Shown here in pieces: positions 8,105-15,990 of a stretch of DNA of 19,215 nucleotides. Below the pieces are notes generated by a model. The model was not told the origin of the DNA, did no database searches, and saw only the letters and a program-made list of their open reading frames with translations. How positions within the stretch are numbered: position 1 is the first letter of the stretch; the number at the start of each line of letters is the position of its first letter. The translations under genes and the position numbers were made by a program. Source of the DNA: JBGPIK01 sp041484845. Its GTDB lineage: Bacteria > Desulfobacterota > Binatia > UBA9968. The stretch spans positions 1 to 19,215 of the forward strand of contig JBGPIK010000087.1 of the NCBI GenBank assembly GCA_041484845.1. The letters are read 5' to 3'.

Positions 8105-9415
8105 ATGACAATGGCGAGTACACTGCCGGCATTTCACGTGATGGCCAAGCCGACCGGCTCGAAGTGCAATCTCGATTGTGCGTACTGCTTCTACCTGAAG
8201 AAAGAGCAGATGTATCCAGAGAGCGACTTTCGCATGTCGGACGCGGTGATGGAGCAATACATTCGACAAACAATTGAAGGCCACCGGACTCCCGAGGTGA
8301 CCATCGCCTGGCAGGGCGGCGAGCCGACGCTCATGGGTGTCGATTTTTTCCGGCGCGCGGTGGAGGTGGAGAAGCAGTGCACCAGGCCCGGAATGCAAAT
8401 CGAGAACACGTTTCAGACCAACGGCGTGTTGCTGAATGAAGAGTGGTGCAAGTTTTTCCACGAGAATAATTTTCTCATCGGCCTGAGCATCGATGGTCCG
8501 CGGCGTCTGCACGACGCTTATCGCCGCGACAAAGGCGGAGCCGCCACGTTCGACAAAGTGATGCGGGCCGCGCGGCTGTTGCAGGAGCATAAGGTCGAAT
8601 TCAACGTGCTTTGCGCGGTCAACTCGGTGAACAGCCGGCACCCGCTGGAAGTTTATCGCTTCTTCCGCGACGAGCTGGGCGCGCGCTATCTTCAATTCAT
8701 CCCCATCGTGGAGCGCCAGAACGACACCGGCCATCAGGAAGGACCGTGCATCACCGACCGCTGCGTGCGGTCGGAGCAGTGGGGCAAGTTTCTGATTGAG
8801 ATTTTCGACGAATGGCTGCATAGGGACGTGGGCGTCATGTTTGTGCCATTATTCGACGCGGTGTTGGCATCGTACGTGCGCGGCTATTCGACCGTTTGTG
8901 TTTTGCAGCCGACCTGCGGTCAGGCGGTCGCGCTGGAACACACCGGCGATCTCTACTCCTGCGATCATTACGTCGAGCCGACGCACTGGCTGGGCAACAT
9001 TCAGGACAGCCCACTTGAGAATCTGGTTTCATCGGTAAAGCAGCGCGCGTTCGGCGACGACAAATCCAGCACGTTGCCGCAGTACTGCCGAAATTGCGAG
9101 TTCCTCTTTACCTGTCACGGCGAATGCCCGAAGAACCGCGTGCTCATGACGCCGGACGGTGAGCCGGGGCTCAACTGGCTCTGCGCCGGGCTAAAGGCTT
9201 TTTACGCGCACAGCCAGCGCCCTATGCGGATGATGGCCGAGCTACTGCAGCGCGGGCGCTATGCGGATGAAATCATGCCGATTCTCGCGAAAGAAGAAGC
9301 CGAGGTTTTCGCTCGCACCGGCAGAAACGATCCTTGTCCCTGCGGCAGCGGGCGCAAGTATAAACGTTGCCATGGCGAAGCGAGGAGCGAGGGACAAGCA
9401 GCGAGAGTGGGGTGA
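8105..9415 (+). CDS. Anaerobic sulfatase-maturating enzyme with C-terminal SEC-C motif
   Basis: This complete 436-residue radical SAM maturase would convert a sulfatase Cys/Ser to formylglycine without oxygen. The SAM cluster motif is C21-N-L-D-C25-A-Y-C28. AWQGGEPTLMG, FQTNG and LSIDGP are standard core strands. The SPASM part contains CGQAVALEHTGDLYSCDHY, YCRNCEF, CHGECPKNR and WLCAGLKAF. After about residue 400 there is an extra RNDPCPCGSGRKYKRCHG stretch, a SEC-C zinc-binding motif (C411, C413, C422, H423) like that at the SecA C-terminus. The upstream maturase fragment (1-351) lacks it. AGGAAGGT at 8091-8098 supports ATG 8105; an in-frame ATG at 8111 is a minor alternative. It lies between the alkyl sulfatase and the CSPTR sulfatase; the latter is the probable client. 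Confidence 0.94.
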   Translation: MTMASTLPAFHVMAKPTGSKCNLDCAYCFYLKKEQMYPESDFRMSDAVMEQYIRQTIEGHRTPEVTIAWQGGEPTLMGVDFFRRAVEVEKQCTRPGMQIENTFQTNGVLLNEEWCKFFHENNFLIGLSIDGPRRLHDAYRRDKGGAATFDKVMRAARLLQEHKVEFNVLCAVNSVNSRHPLEVYRFFRDELGARYLQFIPIVERQNDTGHQEGPCITDRCVRSEQWGKFLIEIFDEWLHRDVGVMFVPLFDAVLASYVRGYSTVCVLQPTCGQAVALEHTGDLYSCDHYVEPTHWLGNIQDSPLENLVSSVKQRAFGDDKSSTLPQYCRNCEFLFTCHGECPKNRVLMTPDGEPGLNWLCAGLKAFYAHSQRPMRMMAELLQRGRYADEIMPILAKEEAEVFARTGRNDPCPCGSGRKYKRCHGEARSEGQAARVG

Positions 9416-9450
9416 AAGCAGAAACCCAAACAAGACGATTCGGATGTTCC

Positions 9451-9520
9451 GTTTTGAAATTCGAATTTAGGGTTATCGGATTTATTTCGGATTTCGAAAT
9501 TCGGATCTTGAATTTATAAC
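9451..9520. repeat. AT-rich palindromic intergenic block
   Basis: The 152-bp gap between the maturase and the second sulfatase contains a markedly AT-rich stretch in an otherwise GC-rich region. It holds a perfect 12-bp palindrome AAATTCGAATTT (9457-9468), a perfect 10-bp palindrome ATTTCGAAAT (9491-9500), and repeated TCGGATTT units between them. It resembles TTTCGAAATTCGG-type interspersed repeats remembered from environmental genomes. TATAAC at 9515-9520 could act as a -10 element for the sulfatase gene, but no convincing -35 hexamer was found at the right spacing. Confidence 0.5.
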
Positions 9521-9567
9521 GCGCGACTTAGTGCTCGGCACTCTGATGAAACGGAAGGAGTTCTACC

Positions 9568-11925
9568 ATGGCTAACGAGACAGATAATATCCAACGTTCA
9601 ATTTTGCCGATACCGGACCGGGCTCATGTGGGTTTAACCACGTACGACGCCAAAGATCCGGAAACCAAGTTCCCGCCCATCGAGCCGCTGCGCCCGCCCA
9701 AGGGTGCGCCCAACGTGCTTATCATCCTCCTTGATGACGCGGGCTTTGGCTCATCGAGCGCGTTCGGCGGTCCGTGCGATACGCCAACCGCCGAACGATT
9801 GGCAAACAACGGCCTGCGCTATAGCCGCTTTCACACAACCGCGCTCTGTTCGCCCACGCGTCAGGCTTTGCTGACCGGGCGCAATCATCACACGGTCGGG
9901 ATGGGCGCGATCACCGAGTTGGCGACCTCTGCGCCGGGCTATACGTCGATCCGCCCGAACAGCTGCGCGCCCCTCGCCGAAACGCTCAAGCTAAACGGCT
10001 ACTCGACGGCGCAGTTCGGCAAATGTCACGAAGTGCCGGTGTGGGAAACCAGCCCGATGGGGCCGTTCCGCCAGTGGCCCACCGGCAGTGGCTTTGAGTA
10101 TTTTTACGGTTTTGTTGGCGGCGAGACCAACCAGTATTACCCCGCCATTTACGAAGGCACGACGCCGATAGAGCCCGGCAAGACACCGGAAGAGGGCTAT
10201 CACTTTACCGAAGATATGACCGACAAAGCCATCAGCTGGGTGCGCCAGCAAAAGGCGTTGATGGGCGACAAACCTTTCTTCATGTACTTCGCTCCCGGCG
10301 CGACCCACGCGCCGCACCACGTCCCTAAAAAATGGGCGGACAAGTACAAGGGCAAGTTTAATCAGGGCTGGGACAAACTGCGCGAAGAAACCTTCGCGCG
10401 GCAAAAGCTGTTGGGTGTCATTCCCGAAAACGCCGAATTGACCGCACGCCCCAAAGAGATTCCCGCGTGGGAGGACATGCCTGACGCGCTCAAACCGATC
10501 CTGGCGCGCCAGATGGAAGTCTACGCCGGATTCCTAGAACACGTCGACCACAATATCGGACGGCTCGTCGATACGCTAGGAGACCTCGGCGTCCTCGACG
10601 ACACGCTGATCTACTACATTATCGGCGACAATGGCGCGAGCGCCGAAGGGACGCCCAACGGCACGTTCAATGAATCGTTTATACTGAACGGCGTGGAGTT
10701 GGAGACGGTCGAATTCATGGCGTCGAAAATAGACCAGTTCGGCAGTCCCAATTCGTACAATCATTATGCGGTGGGTTGGGCGCACGCGATGGACACGCCG
10801 TATCAATGGACCAAACAGGTCGCCTCGCACTGGGGCGGCACGCGCAACGGGGCCATCATTCATTGGCCCCGCGGATTCAAGGCCAAAGGCGAAATGCGTT
10901 CACAGTTCCATCATGTAATCGACGTCGCCCCGACGATTCTGGAATGCGCCGGGTTGCCGGAGCCGACCGTTGTCAACAGCGTCCAGCAAAAACCGTACGA
11001 AGGCGTGAGCATGAAATACAATTTCGACGATGCCAAGGCGGCGGAGCGCCACGAGACCCAATACTTTGAAATGTTCGTTAATCGCGGCATCTACCACGAG
11101 AGCTGGACTGCCGTGACGCGCCACAGCACGCCCTGGCTGCCGGAACCGATGGTCGCGTTCGACGATGACGTGTGGGAACTGTACGCGCCGGATGATTGGA
11201 CTCAGGCGCGCAACATTGCCAAAGACAACCCGAAGATGCTGCGCGAGCTGCAGCGGCTTTTCCTGATCGAAGCGGTTAAGCACAACGTGCTGCCGTTAGA
11301 CGACCGGCGCATCGAGCGTTTCAATTCAGACCTGGCCGGCCGCCCCACGCTCATCCAGGGCAAGTCGCAATTGCTCTTTAGCGGCATGGGACGGCTCACC
11401 GAAAATAGCGTGCTCAACCTTAAAAACAAATCCCACTCGGTGACCGCGGAAGTGGTGTTTCCGGACGGCAACGCAAGCGGCGTCATCATCGCGCAAGGCG
11501 GTGAGTTTGGCGGCTGGTCGCTCTATGCCAAAGACGGGCGGCTTAAATACTGCTACAACCTGTTCGGCTTTCAGCGATTCTACACACCAGCCATTTCGCC
11601 GCTTCCCTCGGGCAAGCACCAAATGCGAATGGAGTTTGCCTACGATGGCGGTGGCTTGGGAAAAGGCGGCAATGTTACGCTCTTCGTTGACGGACAGAAG
11701 GTGGGCGAGGGCCGCGTGTCATCGACGCAGCCAATGATGTTCTCTTGCGATGAGACCTGCGACGTGGGTAGTGAGAGCGGCTCGCCGGTCTCCGAGGACT
11801 ACACCGCCGCGACCAGCAGGTTTAATGGCAGAATCAACTGGATCCAACTCGATCAGGGCGCAGACGATCACGACCATTTTATCAGCCCTGAAGAAAGGCT
11901 GCGCGTGGCGATGGCGCGGCAATGA
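9568..11925 (+). CDS. Large formylglycine-dependent arylsulfatase (CSPTR type) with C-terminal lectin-like domain
   Basis: The 785-residue type I sulfatase is similar in size and layout to mycobacterial AtsD-like enzymes. After about 50 N-terminal residues without a signal peptide, NVLIILLDDAGFG supplies metal ligands D56 and D57. The modification motif is C94-S-P-T-R98, followed by QALLTGRNHH. D354-N355 lies in IIGDNGAS, and HVIDVAPTILECAGLPEP is the usual late catalytic-domain stretch. From about residue 620 to the end there is a beta-rich region (VLNLKNKSHSVTAEVVFPDG, GWSLYAKDGRLKYCYNLFG, GNVTLFVDGQKVGEGRV) resembling a laminin-G/concanavalin-like fold. The start is supported by GGAAGGAG at 9553-9560, 7 nt upstream. 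Being a Cys-type sulfatase, it fits the anSME immediately upstream. Substrate unknown; cytoplasmic location inferred. Confidence 0.93.
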   Translation: MANETDNIQRSILPIPDRAHVGLTTYDAKDPETKFPPIEPLRPPKGAPNVLIILLDDAGFGSSSAFGGPCDTPTAERLANNGLRYSRFHTTALCSPTRQALLTGRNHHTVGMGAITELATSAPGYTSIRPNSCAPLAETLKLNGYSTAQFGKCHEVPVWETSPMGPFRQWPTGSGFEYFYGFVGGETNQYYPAIYEGTTPIEPGKTPEEGYHFTEDMTDKAISWVRQQKALMGDKPFFMYFAPGATHAPHHVPKKWADKYKGKFNQGWDKLREETFARQKLLGVIPENAELTARPKEIPAWEDMPDALKPILARQMEVYAGFLEHVDHNIGRLVDTLGDLGVLDDTLIYYIIGDNGASAEGTPNGTFNESFILNGVELETVEFMASKIDQFGSPNSYNHYAVGWAHAMDTPYQWTKQVASHWGGTRNGAIIHWPRGFKAKGEMRSQFHHVIDVAPTILECAGLPEPTVVNSVQQKPYEGVSMKYNFDDAKAAERHETQYFEMFVNRGIYHESWTAVTRHSTPWLPEPMVAFDDDVWELYAPDDWTQARNIAKDNPKMLRELQRLFLIEAVKHNVLPLDDRRIERFNSDLAGRPTLIQGKSQLLFSGMGRLTENSVLNLKNKSHSVTAEVVFPDGNASGVIIAQGGEFGGWSLYAKDGRLKYCYNLFGFQRFYTPAISPLPSGKHQMRMEFAYDGGGLGKGGNVTLFVDGQKVGEGRVSSTQPMMFSCDETCDVGSESGSPVSEDYTAATSRFNGRINWIQLDQGADDHDHFISPEERLRVAMARQ

Positions 11926-11995
11926 AGAGAGTGACGAGGGAATAAGAGGGACGAAGGAAAACGAGTGTCGAGGGTTGAGCGGTGGAAGAACAATG

Positions 11996-12011
11996 ATCAC
12001 TGATCGGTGAT
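11996..12011. other. Short dyad in the gap before the DUF202 gene
   Basis: ATCAC (11996-12000) and GTGAT (12007-12011) form a 5-bp inverted repeat around a 6-nt spacer within the 138-bp gap 11926-12063. The gap also has a purine-rich stretch near 11926-11970. There is no following T-run, so it is not a clear terminator; an operator is possible but unsupported. No other signal was recognised in the gap. Confidence 0.2.
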
Positions 12012-12063
12012 TCGGCAAGTATTGATATGGCGACAACGACGTTGGGCAAATGGAATCATAGCG

Positions 12064-12429
12064 ATGGCGCTTAATGAAAACAGACTTTCTCTGGAAAACA
12101 CCCGGCTCGCCTATGAACGAACCATGATGGCGTGGATCAGGACGGCGACATCGTTGATCACCTTCGGCTTCAGCGTCTACAAGTTTTTTCAGATCGATCA
12201 GCCGACCGGCGCTCACGGCGAACGCCTCGTCACACCGCGGGGATTCGGGATTGTTATGATCAGCATGGGCCTTTTTGCTCTGCTGCTGGCCACGATCGAG
12301 CATATGGGGAGCATGCGGATGCTCAGGAAAGAACTCCCCAGCGCGCCGCTGTCGTTGTCGGCATTGCTTGCCGCCTTGATCTCGATTCTCGGGATTCTGG
12401 CGCTAATCGCAGCGGTCTTTCGGCAGTAG
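12064..12429 (+). CDS. DUF202 (YidH-type) small membrane protein
   Basis: The 121-residue protein begins MALNENRLSLENTRLAYERT, followed by MMAWIRTATSLITFG, the hallmark N-terminal stretch of DUF202 proteins, where conserved charged residues precede the first membrane helix. Three membrane segments are visible at about residues 21-42, 60-80 and 97-119. The frame is open back to a GTG at 12007, but the family motif starts right after the ATG at 12064, so that start is preferred. Neither has a strong Shine-Dalgarno sequence. The molecular function of DUF202 proteins is not established. It sits 131 bp before the SulP transporter. That gap (12430-12560) holds no recognised regulatory signal. Confidence 0.85.
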   Translation: MALNENRLSLENTRLAYERTMMAWIRTATSLITFGFSVYKFFQIDQPTGAHGERLVTPRGFGIVMISMGLFALLLATIEHMGSMRMLRKELPSAPLSLSALLAALISILGILALIAAVFRQ

Positions 12430-12560
12430 GCGCTCCGTAGGCACACCATGCCCACCATAAAGACGACACGCGAAATTGCGACGGAAGCGGGAGAACTTCG
12501 CCGAGGACCTATCGCGAAGGTTCGACATTCAACGGGCGGATCGCTTCGGCTTCACGGATC

Positions 12561-14297
12561 ATGGTGATCGTGCTTATGAGCACCAAGAAAGACTTTGAGC
12601 GTCCAATCGAAAAATTCTTGCCGGGATTGGCCGCCCTTCGTGATTATGACCGATCCTGGTTTGGTTACGATTTGCTCGCGGGGTTCTCGGTTGCCGCTGT
12701 CGCGGTGCCGATAGCGATCGCTTACTCACAGCTTGCCGGCCTTCCTCCGGTTCATGGGCTCTATGCCAGCATTCTGCCGCTCGTCGCCTATGCTTTTTTC
12801 GGTTCTTCCCGGCAATTGATCATGGCGCCGGACGCGGCAACCTGCGCGATCATCGCCGCCATCTTGATTCCGCTCGCTGCTGGCGATTCGGCGCGCTATG
12901 TCTCGTTTTCCATGATTCTGACGATCATCACGGGAGCATTTTGCATCGCGGCGGGTATAGCGAAGCTCGGTTTCCTGACTAACTTTCTGGCGCGGCCCAT
13001 TCTCACCGGCTACCTGAACGGCATCGCGCTAAGCATCATCAGCGGACAGCTCGGCAAGTTGTTCGGCTTCTCACTCAAACCCGCGGGGTTTTTCCGTCTG
13101 CTGTCCGAATTTTTCTCGAAGCTTGGCCAGACTCACTATCTGACGCTCGCTGTGGGGATTGCGATCTTCGTCACGTTAAGACTGCTCAAGCGTCTGGCGC
13201 CCAACGTCCCCGCCCCGTTGATTGCCGTTGTGCTGGGAATTGCCGCAGCGTCGTCCTTCGATCTCGGCGGGCGCGGGGTCGTGCTTCTCGGCGCGATTCC
13301 GGCGGGTCTTCCTGCGTTGATTATCCCGACGCTTAACTCGAGCGATTGGGGGCCGCTTACGCTCGGTGCCGTGGGCCTCGCACTCATCAGTTTCAACAGC
13401 GCGATGGTGACCGCGCGAAGCTTTGCCGTGAAGAATCGCTACGACATCGATTCAAACCAGGAATTCATCGCGCTTGGTGTGGCGGACATAGGCGCGGGTC
13501 TCTTGCAGGGCTTCGCTGTGAGCGGAGCGGATTCTCGAACCGCTGTCAACGATTACGTCGGCGGCAAAAGTCAGATCACGGGTTTAGTTGCGGCTGCGGT
13601 CTTGATTGCGGTTCTGCTATTTCTCACCGAACCGCTCTCCTTGTTGCCCATTACGGTGCTGGCAGCCGTGCTGATCAACGCGGCGCTGAGCCTGTTCGAT
13701 TTGCAGAGCCTCTTCAGTCTGAGGCGGATCAGCCGCCCGGAGTTCCGTCTGTCGCTGGTCACTTCGCTGAGTGTTATCACCGTAGGCGTGCTGCCCGGAG
13801 TCTTGATCGCGGTCTGCCTGGCGATCATACAGCTTTTGGCTAAGGCCTCTCGACCTAATGACGCGGTACTGGGGCGAATACCTGGCGTAGATGGCTTCCA
13901 TGATGTAAATGGCCAGCCCGGGGCCGAGACCTTACCGGAGTTGATTATCTACCGGTTCGATTCATCGTTGGTGTTTTTTAACGCGGATTACTTCAAGAAC
14001 AGAGTGAGGACGGTCGTCGCGGAGGCGAAGACGAAGCCCCGATGGTTTCTTCTCGATGCCGAGTCGATGCCTTGGATGGACACGACCGGCGCGGCAGTCC
14101 TTGATGAGGCGCGCAGAGAGCTGGCGGAAAAAAATATTGTCTTGAGGGTAGCCGAGGCCAAGAAGCCCCTTCGCCTCATGCTCGATAGGACCGGTCTGAA
14201 GGAGCGGATTGGACCGGACGGATTTTTCCCGACGCTCGGGGCGGCTGTCGAGGCGTTTAAAAAAATTGGAAATGTTCGTCTCCTTCGAGGAGCTTAG
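12561..14297 (+). CDS. SulP-family anion (sulfate or bicarbonate) transporter with STAS domain
   Basis: The 578-residue multi-spanning membrane protein has SulP/SLC26 features. The N-terminal DLLAGFSVAAVAVPIAIAYSQLAGLPPVHGLYASILP stretch is split here only by its natural order: AVAVPIAIAYSQLAG is the family signature, followed by PVHGLYASILP. LIMAPDAATCAIIAA and FAVSGADSRTAVNDYVGGKS follow, and the hydrophobic region runs to about residue 430. A cytoplasmic STAS domain follows (about 450-570: LPELIIYRFDSSLVFFNADYF, then WFLLDAESMPWMDTTGAAVLDE), with DTTG in place of the DSSG of anti-sigma antagonists. Family members carry sulfate, bicarbonate or other anions, and sequence alone does not decide. 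Sulfatase neighbours favour sulfate weakly. The start is uncertain: ATG 12561 or ATG 12576, neither with a good Shine-Dalgarno sequence. Confidence 0.93.
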   Translation: MVIVLMSTKKDFERPIEKFLPGLAALRDYDRSWFGYDLLAGFSVAAVAVPIAIAYSQLAGLPPVHGLYASILPLVAYAFFGSSRQLIMAPDAATCAIIAAILIPLAAGDSARYVSFSMILTIITGAFCIAAGIAKLGFLTNFLARPILTGYLNGIALSIISGQLGKLFGFSLKPAGFFRLLSEFFSKLGQTHYLTLAVGIAIFVTLRLLKRLAPNVPAPLIAVVLGIAAASSFDLGGRGVVLLGAIPAGLPALIIPTLNSSDWGPLTLGAVGLALISFNSAMVTARSFAVKNRYDIDSNQEFIALGVADIGAGLLQGFAVSGADSRTAVNDYVGGKSQITGLVAAAVLIAVLLFLTEPLSLLPITVLAAVLINAALSLFDLQSLFSLRRISRPEFRLSLVTSLSVITVGVLPGVLIAVCLAIIQLLAKASRPNDAVLGRIPGVDGFHDVNGQPGAETLPELIIYRFDSSLVFFNADYFKNRVRTVVAEAKTKPRWFLLDAESMPWMDTTGAAVLDEARRELAEKNIVLRVAEAKKPLRLMLDRTGLKERIGPDGFFPTLGAAVEAFKKIGNVRLLRGA

Positions 14298-14378
14298 AGC
14301 CTGCCCTGAATTTATGAAGGAACAAATAGGATCGAAGGGGTCGTCAGGGGAGCATTACTAAAAACGGCACGGTCAGCA

Positions 14379-14753
14379 ATGGAAATCTATCGCAAGTGGA
14401 TCGAGTTTATGGCGCTGGGCATGGAAGCACTGGCTGTCGCTGTGATTGTGATAGCCTTTTTATCGGCGTCTGTAAGCTTCTTAGTGCACTTCGGCCAACG
14501 GGCCACCAACGCCTATGAAAGTTACAAAGTCTTTTTGGGCAGGTCATTATTACTGGGATTGGAGTTTCTTGTCGCAGCGGATGTGATTCGGACGGTTGCC
14601 CTGGAGCCCACGATCCAGAACATCGTCATTTTGGGCGTTCTGGTCTTCATTCGCACCTTCCTGAGCTGGTCCCTAGTGGTGGAGATAGAAGGGCGCTGGC
14701 CGTGGAGGAGTGCTGAGGGAGAGAAATCAGTGAAGTGTGAAGAGACACCGTAA
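14379..14753 (+). CDS. DUF1622 family membrane protein
   Basis: The 124-residue protein has three predicted membrane segments: about 16-37 (LAVAVIVIAFLSASVSFLVHF), 53-72 (SLLLGLEFLVAADVIRTV) and 81-103 (NIVILGVLVFIRTFLSWSLVV). YKVFLGRSLLLGLEFLVAADVI and RTFLSWSLVVEIEGRWPW are typical of DUF1622. The family has no assigned function. The ATG at 14379 follows an 81-bp gap and lacks a strong Shine-Dalgarno sequence; AGGGGAG near 14346-14352 is too far away. It opens the membrane/hydrolase cassette that ends at 18919. Confidence 0.8.
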   Translation: MEIYRKWIEFMALGMEALAVAVIVIAFLSASVSFLVHFGQRATNAYESYKVFLGRSLLLGLEFLVAADVIRTVALEPTIQNIVILGVLVFIRTFLSWSLVVEIEGRWPWRSAEGEKSVKCEETP

Positions 14754-14794
14754 CACTCGATATTTATAACTGGCGCAAAGGAACACGAGTAACT

Positions 14795-15172
14795 GTGGAA
14801 GAGTTGTTAACTCGCATGTGGGAAGATCTTGCCGGGCGCGTGGGCGGGCCGATGAAATTGCGCTTTATTCTCCAGCCGGTCATGGCGGCCATATTCGCGA
14901 TTCGCGCCGGCTTGAACGATGCGCGTGCGGGGAAGGCAGCCTATTTTTGGGCCATAATCACCAGTCCGGCTCATCGATCGGACTTGCTGCACGAAGGCTG
15001 GAAGGCGGTCTCCAAAGTGTTTGTCATGGCGGTCATCATAGATGCGATTTACCAGTACGTGGCATTTCGCTGGTTTTACCCGGGAGAGGCGCTGATTGTG
15101 GCTTTTAGTTTGGCCTTTATCCCGTATCTGTTGATTCGCGGTCCGGTGAATCGGATTGCGCAACGGAAATGA
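14795..15172 (+). CDS. Unrecognised small membrane protein
   Basis: The 125-residue protein starts at a GTG, with AAAGGA at 14777-14782 some 12 nt upstream. It has hydrophobic segments at about residues 22-38 (LRFILQPVMAAIFAIRAG), 72-92 (VSKVFVMAVIIDAIYQYVAF) and 97-115 (ALIVAFSLAFIPYLLIRG), joined by a loop with KAAYFWAIITSPAHRSDLLHEGWK. The family is not recognised with confidence and no catalytic motif is visible. It is a real gene by its length, its consistent membrane topology and its position 41 bp after the DUF1622 gene and 38 bp before the next. Confidence 0.75.
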   Translation: MEELLTRMWEDLAGRVGGPMKLRFILQPVMAAIFAIRAGLNDARAGKAAYFWAIITSPAHRSDLLHEGWKAVSKVFVMAVIIDAIYQYVAFRWFYPGEALIVAFSLAFIPYLLIRGPVNRIAQRK

Positions 15173-15210
15173 TGGTGCTGCCACAGGCTTTGGCGACATC
15201 GTGAAGTGAC

Positions 15211-15990
15211 ATGAGCCACACGTTTTATGTTGGGTCGTTAAGCCTCGGTTTGTTCCTCGGCATGCTGCTATTAATGGAAATCGGCCGGCGCATCGCTGTG
15301 CGCCAGCTGGCAAGAGATCCCGAGCGAGCGCGTGGGGGGGTTGGTGCGGTCGAGGGTGGGGTTTTAGCGCTTCTGGGCCTTCTCCTCGCCTTTACCTTCT
15401 CGGGCGCCGGCACAAGATTTGACGCGCGGCGGCAGTTGATCGTCGAAGAAACTAACGCTATCGGCACTGCGTATGCCCGCCTGGATATGCTGCCAGCTGC
15501 CGCGCAGCCCGTGCTTCGGGAAGACTTTCGCCGCTACGTTGACGCTCGCTTAGACGTGTATCGAAAATTGCCGGACATGGCCGCGGTGAAAGAAGAACTC
15601 GCAAAAGCCAACAACTTGCAAAAAGACATTTGGCTACAAGCGGTCGCCGCGGTGCGGAGCGAGAATGCTCCGCCGCAGTCTGCCGTCGTACTGCTGCCCG
15701 CCTTAAACGCGATGATCGACATCACGACCACCCGGACCATGGCGGCGCAGATGCACCCGCCGGCGATCATCTTCGCCATGCTCTTTGCATTGGCGTTGGT
15801 GAGCTCCCTGCTGGCGGGCTACGGCATGGCCGGCGGCAAGTCGCGCAGTTGGCTCCTCATGCTTTGCTTCGCGGTCGTGATCGCGGTCACGGTTTACGTC
15901 ATCCTGGATATCGAGTATCCGCGTTTGGGTTTGATCCGGGTCGACGCGTTCGACCAGGCCCTAGTGGAACTGCGCGAGGCCATGAAGTGA
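15211..15990 (+). CDS. DUF4239/bestrophin-like membrane protein
   Basis: The 259-residue protein has two N-terminal membrane helices (about 5-24 and 47-65), a soluble segment rich in charged helices (about 70-180: RFDARRQLIVEETNAIGTAYARLDML, here quoted in part, and LREDFRRYVDARLDVYRKLP), and two C-terminal membrane helices (about 184-204 and 212-231). EETNAIGTAYAR and the helix layout match DUF4239 proteins, which are distantly bestrophin-like; whether they form channels is unproven. Its TGA is shared with the GTG start of the next gene (GTGA, 15987-15990), so translational coupling is likely. No strong Shine-Dalgarno sequence precedes the ATG. Confidence 0.78.
   Translation: MSHTFYVGSLSLGLFLGMLLLMEIGRRIAVRQLARDPERARGGVGAVEGGVLALLGLLLAFTFSGAGTRFDARRQLIVEETNAIGTAYARLDMLPAAAQPVLREDFRRYVDARLDVYRKLPDMAAVKEELAKANNLQKDIWLQAVAAVRSENAPPQSAVVLLPALNAMIDITTTRTMAAQMHPPAIIFAMLFALALVSSLLAGYGMAGGKSRSWLLMLCFAVVIAVTVYVILDIEYPRLGLIRVDAFDQALVELREAMK

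Noticed and set aside
1..9415. Possible direct duplication of the two maturase genes
   Set aside because: The shared SPASM motifs are family-wide. The surrounding residues differ widely and only one has the SEC-C tail, so a recent duplication is not supported.
12448..12567. 39-codon open frame (MPTIKTTREIATEAGELRRG...) before the SulP gene
   Set aside because: It has no ribosome binding site or known motif and overlaps the SulP start; too short to support.
15630..15986. N-terminal extension of the DUF4105 frame
   Set aside because: It lies wholly inside the DUF4239 gene and is Arg/Gly-rich. The hydrophobic N-terminus begins exactly at the GTG at 15987.
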